Positions 30,400-38,397 of a stretch of DNA of 62,938 nucleotides are shown here, piece by piece. Source of the stretch: a virus; the IMG/VR virus record IMGVR_UViG_3300009419_000018, positions 1 through 62,938 of that record; one strand, given 5' to 3'. The position numbers and the translations under genes are program-made. The first letter of the stretch is position 1; each line of letters begins with the position of its first letter. The notes under the pieces were generated by a model. The model was not told where the DNA came from. It did not search any database and saw nothing but the letters and a program-made list of their open reading frames with translations.

Positions 30400-31814
30400 G
30401 TGTGGCGAATAAACCAGCGAACACGGATGCTCTTAGAAAGGATACTGAATGCACTAGTGGAACCAGTACTACTTGTAGTACCCGCAACAGTACCCACATC
30501 AATAGTAGTAGTTGTACTACCAATATTAGTATTTACTGCAAGGTTTGTAGGAATAGTAATTGATGCGGTACCACCAGTGGCAGAGTTACCTGTTAAGGCA
30601 TCTCCTGATTGAGAACCCACAACCATTCCATTGTTATAAGCACTCGTGGAGTAATACGGAACCTCATAGTGTGCGCCACTAGGCATATTTGCATATCTAA
30701 TGGTGTAATACTCAGTATTACTTGCTTGACCAGTATTGGTGTAATGCCTATGATCCGTACCTGTAACAGAGCCAGTCAATGTAGTGGCGGTAGTAGGGTA
30801 ACCAGTCTTAGTACCAAAACTTGTTGTTCCAGACTTATTTCCAACTAAGGTGCTATGTGTGTGGGTATGAGCAGGAAGTGTAGACAGACTTAAGGTAGCC
30901 GTATTTGCTGAACTGGCTGTCTTGCCATCTGTACTAATTTGTGCCGCAGTTGCGCCAACTACACCAGTATCATCAACTAGGTTTGGCAATGAGAATGAGT
31001 CACCACTACCACCAAACGAGTAACCAATTGCGTTAAACAATGGTAAGTACTGGTTTGAGTTGGCGCTCTTAGAGAGAGTCTGACCATTACATTCAAGGTA
31101 AAAAGCGGCATTGGGGGATGCGGTGGTGTTATGCGTACCAGCAAAGGCAAAGATGCCACCAATGGGAATCTTTGCTCCCTCAACATCAGCACTTGTGGAT
31201 AATGTCGCCCAAGTAAGGGCGGCAGTTTTAATGTAAGTAACGCCACCAGAAATAACAGTATCTCCAATGACATCCTTAGCATTAGATGTAGGAGCAGACG
31301 CAGTAGTGTAAGTGACAGGCGCTGAGTTTAAAACGCGCTTATCCACGATATTTGCATCAGTTAAAGTTCCTGATGGAATGCGGTATACAGAGCAAATTAA
31401 GGCATCGGTACTTGGATAGTAGTTAGAGCCAACTAAGGGAGTAGTCCCACTAGCGAGAGTGTTAGTACTCTGTGGAAGCGTAGGGTTAGTATCATTCTCA
31501 GCACCCGATACTAGCGTAAGTGTGGCGGTACTTCCTGACAGACGAACCACAATAAGGTCAAACCGCGTGGCGGTTGCGTCGGCGGGGGTAAAAGAAAGCG
31601 CATCAAAAGAATAGGGCACTCCATTAATAATGGCTACACCAGCGGCAACACTTACTGTGGTGCCACCTGCGACCGTAACCCCACCGCCACTGCGAATATA
31701 GTTCAGGGTATTTCCAAGTGCTTCAAAGTCAACCGAGTCGGGTTCGGCTTGGTTGATGTTTGAGTACTTGTTGGAAGACCCTGTCGCAGTAGCGTTGGGG
31801 ACGATCAGTGCCAT
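30396..31814 (-). CDS. Fibre protein with tail-collar domain, coded among head/neck genes
   Basis: 472 residues. The first about 165 residues are a beta-rich stalk or attachment domain. The part from about 205 has the collar pattern (PIGGIFAFAGTHN, YLECNGQTLS, YSFGGSGDSFSLPNL), followed by a Thr/Ser/Gly-rich tip with HTHTH and HRHYTNTG, histidines that may bind metal as in T4 gp12. Its position between the capsid-associated gene and the neck genes suggests a head-, neck- or whisker-attached fibre rather than a baseplate fibre. Confidence 0.75.
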   Translation of the reverse strand: MALIVPNATATGSSNKYSNINQAEPDSVDFEALGNTLNYIRSGGGVTVAGGTTVSVAAGVAIINGVPYSFDALSFTPADATATRFDLIVVRLSGSTATLTLVSGAENDTNPTLPQSTNTLASGTTPLVGSNYYPSTDALICSVYRIPSGTLTDANIVDKRVLNSAPVTYTTASAPTSNAKDVIGDTVISGGVTYIKTAALTWATLSTSADVEGAKIPIGGIFAFAGTHNTTASPNAAFYLECNGQTLSKSANSNQYLPLFNAIGYSFGGSGDSFSLPNLVDDTGVVGATAAQISTDGKTASSANTATLSLSTLPAHTHTHSTLVGNKSGTTSFGTKTGYPTTATTLTGSVTGTDHRHYTNTGQASNTEYYTIRYANMPSGAHYEVPYYSTSAYNNGMVVGSQSGDALTGNSATGGTASITIPTNLAVNTNIGSTTTTIDVGTVAGTTSSTGSTSAFSILSKSIRVRWFIRHT

Positions 31815-31822
31815 TAGTTACC

Positions 31823-32092
31823 TCAGAGGGTGTCGTAGATGTTTGAGTGCTGTACGAGGTAGTTGTAGAGGTCGCGTGGGAGTTTGTAACGCTTACCGTC
31901 TACGAAATCAAAGGTGCTACGGCCCCAGTACATTTTCCATGTACCTTTAACGCGAGCAGTGACAAAATCACTTGCCTGTGCGCTGGCCTTAGACTCAGTG
32001 ACAGCCTTAGGGGTTTCTTCCAAGACTTCCACTGCTTCATCAATGTCATCTTGTTGTTCTGCAAAAGCCATCGTATCTTTACGCGATGCCAT
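31823..32092 (-). CDS. Small virion-associated protein candidate after the capsid gene
   Basis: 89 residues. An acidic helical N-terminal half (about 10-40) is followed by FDFVDGKRYKLPRDLYNYLV, QHSNIYDTL, a C-terminal motif that I recall from small proteins coded just after the capsid gene in actinobacterial phages. It may be a head-tail connector or capsid-associated factor. Separated from the capsid gene by an intrinsic terminator. Confidence 0.7.
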   Translation of the reverse strand: MASRKDTMAFAEQQDDIDEAVEVLEETPKAVTESKASAQASDFVTARVKGTWKMYWGRSTFDFVDGKRYKLPRDLYNYLVQHSNIYDTL

Positions 32093-32129
32093 GTTTTTCT
32101 CCTATTGTTTGTTGTGTGAAATTATTAAT

Positions 32130-32151
32130 GGTGGGGGATTTCTCCCCCACC
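32130..32151 (-). terminator. Intrinsic terminator just after the major capsid gene
   Basis: On the minus strand a 9-bp stem GGTGGGGGA / TCCCCCACC with a GAAA loop is followed by ATTAATAATTT. It lies 26-47 bases after the capsid stop and 38 bases before the next gene. It probably attenuates transcription, so that capsid mRNA exceeds the downstream neck and tail mRNA. Confidence 0.75.
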
Positions 32152-32176
32152 ACCAACACTAGACTGATCCAGGGGA

Positions 32177-33286
32177 TCAGGCGATTGAGCCACCGAGGGT
32201 GTTCAAGATAACGCGGGATTCGTGAGTGATAACTCCGAAGCCCCAAATTGCGTACCAAGCCAAACCGTGTTCACGACCGAAGTCAATGACACCACCGTCA
32301 CGGAGTTCAACCGGGAGGGCAATAGCGTGACCGAATGCGTTGTCACCGATCATGATGGCGTTGTAAGCATTAGCGTTTTCCTGGTAGCCCGCCGAAGCGT
32401 TGCTGTCCAAGGTTGCGCCAAGTTCGTACAACGGAGCGCCAGACGCAGTTGCGTCCAAGCCCTTCTTGACCTGTGTGGTTTCAATGAACACGACATCGTA
32501 GATACGACCGATTTCACCGAGCATGAAGTTGCCAGGTGCGGCGTACTTCGTGACTTCAATAAACTCGGGCCAGTCGCGGAGCGAGCGGCTCTGTGATGGG
32601 TGAACGAAGCAGACATAGGTGTCGCCCAAACGCGGGATGTTCTGACCCGCGAGAACTTCAACTGCGTCCTTGATGGATGCAGGCGAGAGGTAGCCAGGTG
32701 CAGAAGCGGTACCGAGGGTACCCGAGTCGTACGGGCTGAGTGCGCCACGAGCCGAAGCGGCGGTGCGACCGAAGACGACCGACGGAGCAACAGCAGAGCC
32801 GCCACCGAAGGGAACGCCAGCCTTGTACAAGGTGTTACGGGCTTGGGTGTCCATGCTTTGTGCCATGTGGCGACCGAGCAAGCGTGACGATGAAGCCATA
32901 ACATCGTCAAACGATGCATTGAGCAACAATTCAGTAACGGCAACAGCCTGACCGTTTTCAGATACGGTGATCTGAATCTGGCTAGCGGTCAACGAAACTG
33001 GCTCCATACGCACACCTTCAGTAAGGTTTGCGCCTGAGTTCTCGTCTACGCTGAGGTTGTTGTAGCGCATGAAGTTGATGGTTAAACCCGGCTGAACACC
33101 GAGTTCCGTCTTCTTCACGGCGAACTGCTCAAAACGCAGGACGGGCATGGCTTGGAACAAGATTTCCTTGGACCAAATCTGTTGAATTGCTGGGGAAAGA
33201 GTTGCGTCACTGGAATAACCGGTCGTGGTAATTGAACCAAGACCTGCTCCGGTAATCGCACCTCCTACTGGGGCGGGAAGGGCCAT
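32177..33286 (-). CDS. Major capsid protein (HK97-like, N4-gp56-type)
   Basis: 369 residues. The N-terminus lists TLSPAIQQIWSKEILFQAMP, VLRFEQFAVKK, then LTINFMRYNNLS and LTEGVRMEPVSLTASQIQIT, matching the N4-gp56 family of HK97-fold capsid proteins. A later HPSQSRSLRDWPEFIEV and the C-terminal REHGLAWYAIWGFGV also fit. It follows the scaffold gene and precedes a terminator. Start ATG 33286 has CGGAGG. Codon use is visibly richer in G/C than in the neighbouring fibre genes, as expected for a highly expressed gene. Confidence 0.88.
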   Translation of the reverse strand: MALPAPVGGAITGAGLGSITTTGYSSDATLSPAIQQIWSKEILFQAMPVLRFEQFAVKKTELGVQPGLTINFMRYNNLSVDENSGANLTEGVRMEPVSLTASQIQITVSENGQAVAVTELLLNASFDDVMASSSRLLGRHMAQSMDTQARNTLYKAGVPFGGGSAVAPSVVFGRTAASARGALSPYDSGTLGTASAPGYLSPASIKDAVEVLAGQNIPRLGDTYVCFVHPSQSRSLRDWPEFIEVTKYAAPGNFMLGEIGRIYDVVFIETTQVKKGLDATASGAPLYELGATLDSNASAGYQENANAYNAIMIGDNAFGHAIALPVELRDGGVIDFGREHGLAWYAIWGFGVITHESRVILNTLGGSIA

Positions 33287-33329
33287 TTTAATATCCTCCG
33301 TGGATAGTTAGTTGTTGGGTTATTTGGTT

Positions 33330-34115
33330 TTAGAAACGGCCTCGGGAGGTCCGAGTCGCTTGCATGAGCCGTTCGCGCATTTTCGTGTACTGATCCATCG
33401 GCATATTACGGATATCATCCGCAGACATCGTTTGGTATTCCTGTTGGTTGTCCATTGGCCCAGTCGGGGGCGCAGTTACCTGCGGTCCCCGCAGACGACC
33501 ACTTTGTGAGGTCGCCTGTTGGATTGATTCAATTATAGCACTACTCCGATCACGAAGTACTGCAATACTGTTTTCAATATCTTCTTCACTATTACCCGCA
33601 ATGAGGTCAATCAATTCCGGGATAATTGTTTCTTGCTCTTCCGCCAAACGGCGCTGACGGTAAGAATCAATCTGCTGGATGCGTCGTTCTTTTTCAAGAA
33701 GCGCTTCCTGCACTTGGCGCTGTTGTTCCATGTCTTCAAACTTGGAACGCCATTCCTGCTCAACCTGGTTAATGCGCTGGTTGAACTCATCTTCGCGCTT
33801 GGCGAGGAGTTCTTTTGCGCTGAGTTCTTGGATTTCGCGCTGGCGGAGGATTTCAGCCTCAGTCTTGGCGCGCTCATCGGCTTCTTTGCGAGCGGCTTCG
33901 CGCTCCTGAGCGATGATGCCCAATTGCTCCTCAAGGGTCTTGACACGACCGTCAGCGTCTTCAACGCGTCGGTACAACTTGTCTTTCTCCTGACGGCGAA
34001 TTGCTTCAACCTCAGTCTCAGTGAACACGCGACCCTCAGTCTTAGGGGCCTGCTGTTCTTGGGATGTGCTTTCAACGGGGATCATAATCCCGTCACCATT
34101 AAAGGCGTTACTCAT
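33330..34115 (-). CDS. Capsid scaffolding protein
   Basis: 261 residues, dominated by a long charged coiled coil (about 20-150; repeated Glu/Arg/Lys heptads such as EAARKEADERAKTEAEI) and a C-terminal region rich in Gln/Pro and then Arg (MRERLMQATRTSRGRF). This is the usual plan of internal scaffold proteins, with a basic C-terminus to contact the capsid. Located between portal and major capsid genes. No protease domain is visible in it. Confidence 0.85.
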   Translation of the reverse strand: MSNAFNGDGIMIPVESTSQEQQAPKTEGRVFTETEVEAIRRQEKDKLYRRVEDADGRVKTLEEQLGIIAQEREAARKEADERAKTEAEILRQREIQELSAKELLAKREDEFNQRINQVEQEWRSKFEDMEQQRQVQEALLEKERRIQQIDSYRQRRLAEEQETIIPELIDLIAGNSEEDIENSIAVLRDRSSAIIESIQQATSQSGRLRGPQVTAPPTGPMDNQQEYQTMSADDIRNMPMDQYTKMRERLMQATRTSRGRF

Positions 34116-34168
34116 TTTCCTTACCTCTTTGTTGTTGGGCTTTTATTAGCAATTGTTAAATAACGGTT

Positions 34169-35842
34169 TTATTCTTCGTCGGGCACACGACGCTGGGCAA
34201 GCCTTGCTCCGTATGCTCGTTGGATTATGTTGTTAATCATCTGTCCTTCGGCGTCACCGATACCTCCCATAGGAGGACCTGCTTGTCCTTCGGCTGTGTT
34301 TTCACCACCAGATACTACACTATTCTCTCCACCTTGTCCGGGGAAAATACCAGTAGTAATCATTACTGCCTGCTGTATTTGAGCGCGCACCATATCTAAT
34401 GCACCTTGGTCCAAGGCGTCGTCACGCAATTCCTCAAAGATTTCAAGCAATTTCTCACGGGGGAACTCTTCGCCAAGAGCGCGCAATGCGCCTTCCTTGG
34501 ACTCTAAACCAAGAGCCATCTTGGCTTGAACTTCGTTAAGTTTGATAAGAACATCAACAGGCAATGGCTCAGGCCAGTGAACTTGGGTCTGGTAGGTAAG
34601 CGGGTCAGCAGGGTCAAGCGCATACGCCTGATCAGGCTCGGGCATTGCCCCAAGGCTTGGGTTGTATTGAAGCATCTGAGGTTCAAATACAGCCGCAGTA
34701 CGGATGATTACTTCGTTGATCTTTTCTAGACCCTTAGTGAAGTGAATCTTCTTTTGGTTGTACTTATTCATCATTGGCTGGTACTGGATAGCCAATGCCA
34801 CGCCTGATGTATTAGAGACTGGTTGGAACTGACCTAAGGCTGTCTCAGGTACACCAGTGATTTCGTGCATGGCGCGCTTAATGAACTGGATGTATTCCAA
34901 TGCACCAGCCATGTTTCCGCTGGATTCAAGGTTGAATACACTGGCGTCCTTAGGAAGACCAGCCCAAACCTTCTTAGGTCCGCGCTCTAACTGGCTTGCC
35001 TTGGCGCCAGTGATGATAGTGACTGGTGCGGCGTGGTAGTTAATAATGTCCGATACTTCAGTCATCTTTTCATTCAGTTCGCGGTTGAGCGAGATGATGT
35101 CCCAGATGTCCGAATGACCCCATGGCGATGACGAAATGGTCATGTTAGGGATATGAATGATAGGAATAACACCAATAGCGTTATCGTATTGGTCAATTAA
35201 TTCATCATTGATGTACTGCTCTACAGAATCCTCAGTCAAGATTTCAGTAAAGGTGTACACCTGACGGGTTCCCTCAGGGCTGGTACCCCAAAAGCGGTAC
35301 TTTAACTTAAACCGCAAAATACGGTCACGGTCGTGTGGGTGATACTCAGGGAAACAGTGTGCTGGGTTTAGCGGAATAACGCGAATACGACCAGCGTGAG
35401 TGATGCCAGCGGAGTCAACAAAAGGTTCTTCGTAAGCGACCTTGACAAAGCAGTCACCTGTTACACCAGCCAACTGACCCATTTCCCATAAGACATAATG
35501 CTTAGAGTTATGTTGTTCCCATACTGTTTGGAGCAAATGCGGGATAATGGCGGCGTTCTGTTCTGGCGTTTTGAACTGGATGCCTTTACCAAAGCAGAAG
35601 TTAGTGATGTAATCCGACATGGTGCGGATGTAATTCATTGTGATGTTCTGTTCGCCCATCTCACGGCGGTAGGACCAGTGGTGACCGAGGTACCAAGCCC
35701 AGCACGATGAATAGCGGTTTAGGCGCGGTCCATGTACTTCAAATTCCTCATCGGCTAACTCCACCAAGCCCAAAGGCGAGATAGAAACCGTGAGGTCGCT
35801 GGATGATGCTCTATAGGATGGTGACCAAAAGTCAACGGGCAT
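34169..35842 (-). CDS. Portal protein (SPP1 gp6-like)
   Basis: 557 residues. The N-terminal part has a conserved WSYRREMGEQNITMNYIRTM. The middle has VIPIIHIPNM, HSDIWDIISLNRELNEKMTE and a stem helix (LEYIQFIKRAMHEITGVPET), the typical SPP1/phi29-like portal signature. A Gly/Asn-rich C-terminus follows. It forms the dodecameric DNA gate and contacts TerL. Start ATG 35842 has an AAGGA. Confidence 0.9.
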   Translation of the reverse strand: MPVDFWSPSYRASSSDLTVSISPLGLVELADEEFEVHGPRLNRYSSCWAWYLGHHWSYRREMGEQNITMNYIRTMSDYITNFCFGKGIQFKTPEQNAAIIPHLLQTVWEQHNSKHYVLWEMGQLAGVTGDCFVKVAYEEPFVDSAGITHAGRIRVIPLNPAHCFPEYHPHDRDRILRFKLKYRFWGTSPEGTRQVYTFTEILTEDSVEQYINDELIDQYDNAIGVIPIIHIPNMTISSSPWGHSDIWDIISLNRELNEKMTEVSDIINYHAAPVTIITGAKASQLERGPKKVWAGLPKDASVFNLESSGNMAGALEYIQFIKRAMHEITGVPETALGQFQPVSNTSGVALAIQYQPMMNKYNQKKIHFTKGLEKINEVIIRTAAVFEPQMLQYNPSLGAMPEPDQAYALDPADPLTYQTQVHWPEPLPVDVLIKLNEVQAKMALGLESKEGALRALGEEFPREKLLEIFEELRDDALDQGALDMVRAQIQQAVMITTGIFPGQGGENSVVSGGENTAEGQAGPPMGGIGDAEGQMINNIIQRAYGARLAQRRVPDEE

Positions 35843-35847
35843 TGGGG

Positions 35848-36495
35848 TTAATCCTTAGGTAATCCGAGTTGTTCGGCTAAAATTGATGCTTCTACGCCGA
35901 CCATTTCTTGACGAGGTGGAAGAATGCTTACACGGCGTCGTCCCGATGTGGGGTTAATGCCCTTGTCTGTCACAAGAGGTGAAGTTCCCTCATGCCAAAA
36001 TTGCTCTGGGTGTAAGTGCGTAGGAATTGGGATGTCACCCAAATAAGACTTTTTGGCTGTGGGTCCAACATTACCTACAGAATCTTGACGACCCAATGCT
36101 CCAATTTGCATAGCGGCTTCAAGACCACCAGCAGTTTTTGGTAGTGCCACAGAGGTATCTTGCTGAACAATGCCAGTTGACGGATCATGCCAGCCACCTT
36201 GAATCATGTTTGCTCCTGGGGAACCCAGTACATCTGCGTTTCGTCGGTTAAAGTCAAGAAGTTGGGTAGTTGCAGGTTCAGATGGGTCTACTGCCACTTC
36301 AGCCCCACGACCTGATTCGGGTGCATAACCAACAGAAAGAACATTACGAGCAGGACCACCTGCACCACGACCAGATGTGCGTATAGAAAAGCCCTCGTCG
36401 GGTTTTTGTGGTCCGTATTTTGCAATTTCAGCAGGTGACAATTCACCACGACGAGTATCAGAGCGTGAACCTCGGTTTTTACGGCGTAGACCCAT
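35848..36495 (-). CDS. Unrecognised basic protein upstream of the portal gene
   Basis: 215 residues from ATG 36495, which overlaps the previous stop (ATGA). Very basic N-terminus (MGLRRKNRGSRSDTRRGEL), Gly/Pro-rich middle, and a more ordered C-terminal THLHPEQFWHEG and VEASILAEQLGLP. No family recognised. The lack of clear domains and the high glycine suggest a flexible head-associated protein, but this is speculative. Confidence 0.65.
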   Translation of the reverse strand: MGLRRKNRGSRSDTRRGELSPAEIAKYGPQKPDEGFSIRTSGRGAGGPARNVLSVGYAPESGRGAEVAVDPSEPATTQLLDFNRRNADVLGSPGANMIQGGWHDPSTGIVQQDTSVALPKTAGGLEAAMQIGALGRQDSVGNVGPTAKKSYLGDIPIPTHLHPEQFWHEGTSPLVTDKGINPTSGRRRVSILPPRQEMVGVEASILAEQLGLPKD

Positions 36496-36776
36496 CAACT
36501 GTCCCCTGACTTCTTTATCTTTACGGGAGTAATAGACCTAATCATACCACGAGGAATATGCATAGGATTTGAACAAATAAGTATACCATCATCGTCATAA
36601 TAGAAGGACGAGTACAAGGTCAGGTACTTCTCGGCATATTCATCTATAACCCAGCCAATAGTAATGGGGTCAATAATGCGTGGTTCATACTTGGCTGGAT
36701 CAATCCATCCACCAGGGCCATCAAACGCGTCATCCCAAACGACAACAACTGCCTTAAGGTTTTCCTTGTCAGACAT
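36495..36776 (-). CDS. Small unrecognised protein (93 residues)
   Basis: Start ATG 36776 (MSDKENLKAVVVVWDDAFDG) with GGGGTGGG upstream; ATG 36794, which forms ATGA overlap with the metallophosphoesterase gene, is a credible alternative. The beta-rich sequence (AVVVVWDDAFDGPGGWIDP; TIGWVIDEYAEKYLTLY) is a pattern I associate with small conserved proteins of actinobacterial phages without known role. Confidence 0.65.
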   Translation of the reverse strand: MSDKENLKAVVVVWDDAFDGPGGWIDPAKYEPRIIDPITIGWVIDEYAEKYLTLYSSFYYDDDGILICSNPMHIPRGMIRSITPVKIKKSGDS

Positions 36777-36790
36777 ACGACCCACCCCAA

Positions 36791-37936
36791 TCATTCCGGA
36801 GAGTAAACCTTACCACGGAAAAAAGCGGTCTTATTATGGATAGGTATCTGTTCGTACCAAAAGGCGCCTTCGCCATCCTCATAAGAGACAACGGCTAGAC
36901 CCTGTTGCCAGTCCTCCACAATGGTCATTGGGCGACCATCTAGGTCCATACCGCCCTTGGTACTGGGTACAGCACCGTCACAGCGGGCTAGTGTCCCTGG
37001 GGACGCCGCCATGATGGTCTTTGCCCCATCCCAGTCCTCGCGTGACCGTTCAGCCCATTCCCTACGGTGAATGTGCCCGTAGATGACGGATACCTTGCTG
37101 TCGTTGAGGTAGGCGTGGGCGGTTGAACCGTTAGACCTGACCTTGTTTCCGTGGATGACTTTGAGCCTTTGATTAATCCATACTTGTCCAGCAGGGTAGC
37201 CAGCCACATAATTAACCCCGTAATCATTGAAACGACATAGATAAGGCACACTAAGGCAAGGCCAAGAATCCGGAGTATTCCCCCGACGCAAGCCGAACGA
37301 AACCTTTGCATTGTCCAAGATGAAGTTGACGAGTCGTTCTTCATGGTTACCTGAAATCCAATCTATGACGGCGTTTGGTGCGGCGGCACGAAGTTCCGCG
37401 CATAGTGTTGTGGCGCGGTCAATAGATGCCTGAGTAGTAATTGCGTATGCTGGGCTGAGACGGTACTTACCAAACTCAGGAAAGTCAAGGTTGTCACCGA
37501 CCATGATGATTCGGTCAGGATTCAACTTCTTGATAATTGCCATGGAGATAGAGAGAGCCTCTTCATCATGGGTGGGTTCCAGGCTCCCGTCAGCATTTCG
37601 GTAGTAACCGATCTGCATGTCGGGGAGGATAACCGCTACTTTGTATCCCTCTGTATTACTTTGTATTACTTTGCGTACTGGGAGTTTGATTGACGGCCCT
37701 GGTTGTACCACGGGCCAATCAGGTCCTTCAGCCCACTTGGGGTTGAATTGGATACCCATGAGGTCATGAACCTCAGCCTGACCTTGGTCATTCTTAGTGA
37801 GTGACTGGTAGAGGGATACGCGCTTGATTGATCCCACTTCTTCAACATCAATGTTATTGCGGTTTAATAACTCCGCAATCTTTCCCAATGTTGCTTTTGC
37901 TGGGGGTGTTCCTAAATCATCACTAAGGCTTGCCAC
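36791..37936 (-). CDS. Metallophosphoesterase (calcineurin-like)
   Basis: 381 residues from GTG 37936. The C-terminal two-thirds have the metal-binding motifs in order: LPDMQIG, MVGDNLDFPE (GDxxD), SGNHEER (GNHE), KVIHGNK and YGHIHRRE (GHxH). The first motif has Gln in place of the usual His (DxQ rather than DxH). About 95 residues precede the catalytic domain and may be a helical docking domain. Such enzymes in phage packaging regions could cleave nucleotides or phospho-ends; the substrate is unknown. Overlaps both neighbours. Confidence 0.85.
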   Translation of the reverse strand: MASLSDDLGTPPAKATLGKIAELLNRNNIDVEEVGSIKRVSLYQSLTKNDQGQAEVHDLMGIQFNPKWAEGPDWPVVQPGPSIKLPVRKVIQSNTEGYKVAVILPDMQIGYYRNADGSLEPTHDEEALSISMAIIKKLNPDRIIMVGDNLDFPEFGKYRLSPAYAITTQASIDRATTLCAELRAAAPNAVIDWISGNHEERLVNFILDNAKVSFGLRRGNTPDSWPCLSVPYLCRFNDYGVNYVAGYPAGQVWINQRLKVIHGNKVRSNGSTAHAYLNDSKVSVIYGHIHRREWAERSREDWDGAKTIMAASPGTLARCDGAVPSTKGGMDLDGRPMTIVEDWQQGLAVVSYEDGEGAFWYEQIPIHNKTAFFRGKVYSPE

Positions 37937-38189
37937 AACTGCACTTCCCCTTTATATGTCGTTCTATGGTGCTTCGGCTAATTTGATGTCCGTGCTTAAC
38001 TAGCACATTCGCTAACCACATAGAAGAATATACCTTAGACCTACCCTTTCCTGGGTCAGTCATAATTCTTTCTAATGCGGTGTTTAGTGCGGTTAGTTCA
38101 TCTCCGTGAAGTTCGTCCCTGAGAGTGGCAATACCACACCCCCAATTAATTGGACCACGCGAGAGCAATTCATTACTTAACTCGCTCAA
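37923..38189 (-). CDS. Small HTH protein next to packaging genes (possible small terminase role)
   Basis: About 88 residues from a TTG start at 38189, chosen because AAGGAG lies 7 bases upstream; a further TTG at 38231 lacks this. C-terminal RSTIERHIKGKCSCGKP with SSMWLANVLVKHGHQ before it is HTH-like with a short Cys tail, a plan seen in actinophage DNA-binding proteins. No small terminase is otherwise evident in this window, so this is a candidate. Overlaps the metallophosphoesterase GTG. Confidence 0.6.
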   Translation of the reverse strand: MSELSNELLSRGPINWGCGIATLRDELHGDELTALNTALERIMTDPGKGRSKVYSSMWLANVLVKHGHQISRSTIERHIKGKCSCGKP

Positions 38190-38331
38190 CTTTCTGCTCC
38201 TTATTGTGTGACATTTTCTGGATTCCTCCAAGAACTGATATCAACCGTAGCACCTCTTGCTCCTCTGTGTGTCCACGGGGCGCAAGTCTCTTAAGATATT
38301 GTGTAATTAATGCGGCATCTGACGGGCGCAT
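38173..38331 (-). CDS. 52-residue small protein upstream of the HTH gene
   Basis: ATG 38331 preceded by AAGGAGAGAGT; TAA at 38173-38175. Sequence MRPSDAALITQYLKRLAPRG, then HTEEQEVLRLISVLGG and a basic end. Predicted helical. Overlaps the HTH gene start by 17 bases. No family recognised; the strong ribosome binding site is the main support. The 66 bases between it and the next gene hold nothing else recognisable. Confidence 0.55.
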   Translation of the reverse strand: MRPSDAALITQYLKRLAPRGHTEEQEVLRLISVLGGIQKMSHNKEQKVERVK

Positions 38332-38397
38332 ACTCTCTCCTTCTACTGGGAAGGAAAGGTTATCAGAGCCTAGAAAGTACTGTTATTGCGATAACAA

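Noticed and set aside
32350-32943. 197-codon minus-strand frame rich in Arg, Ser and His
   Set aside because: It lies wholly within the major capsid gene in another frame and has shadow-like composition.
33633-34163. 176-codon plus-strand open frame
   Set aside because: Antisense to the coiled-coil scaffold gene; Phe/Leu-rich composition is what reverse-complemented Glu/Lys codons give.
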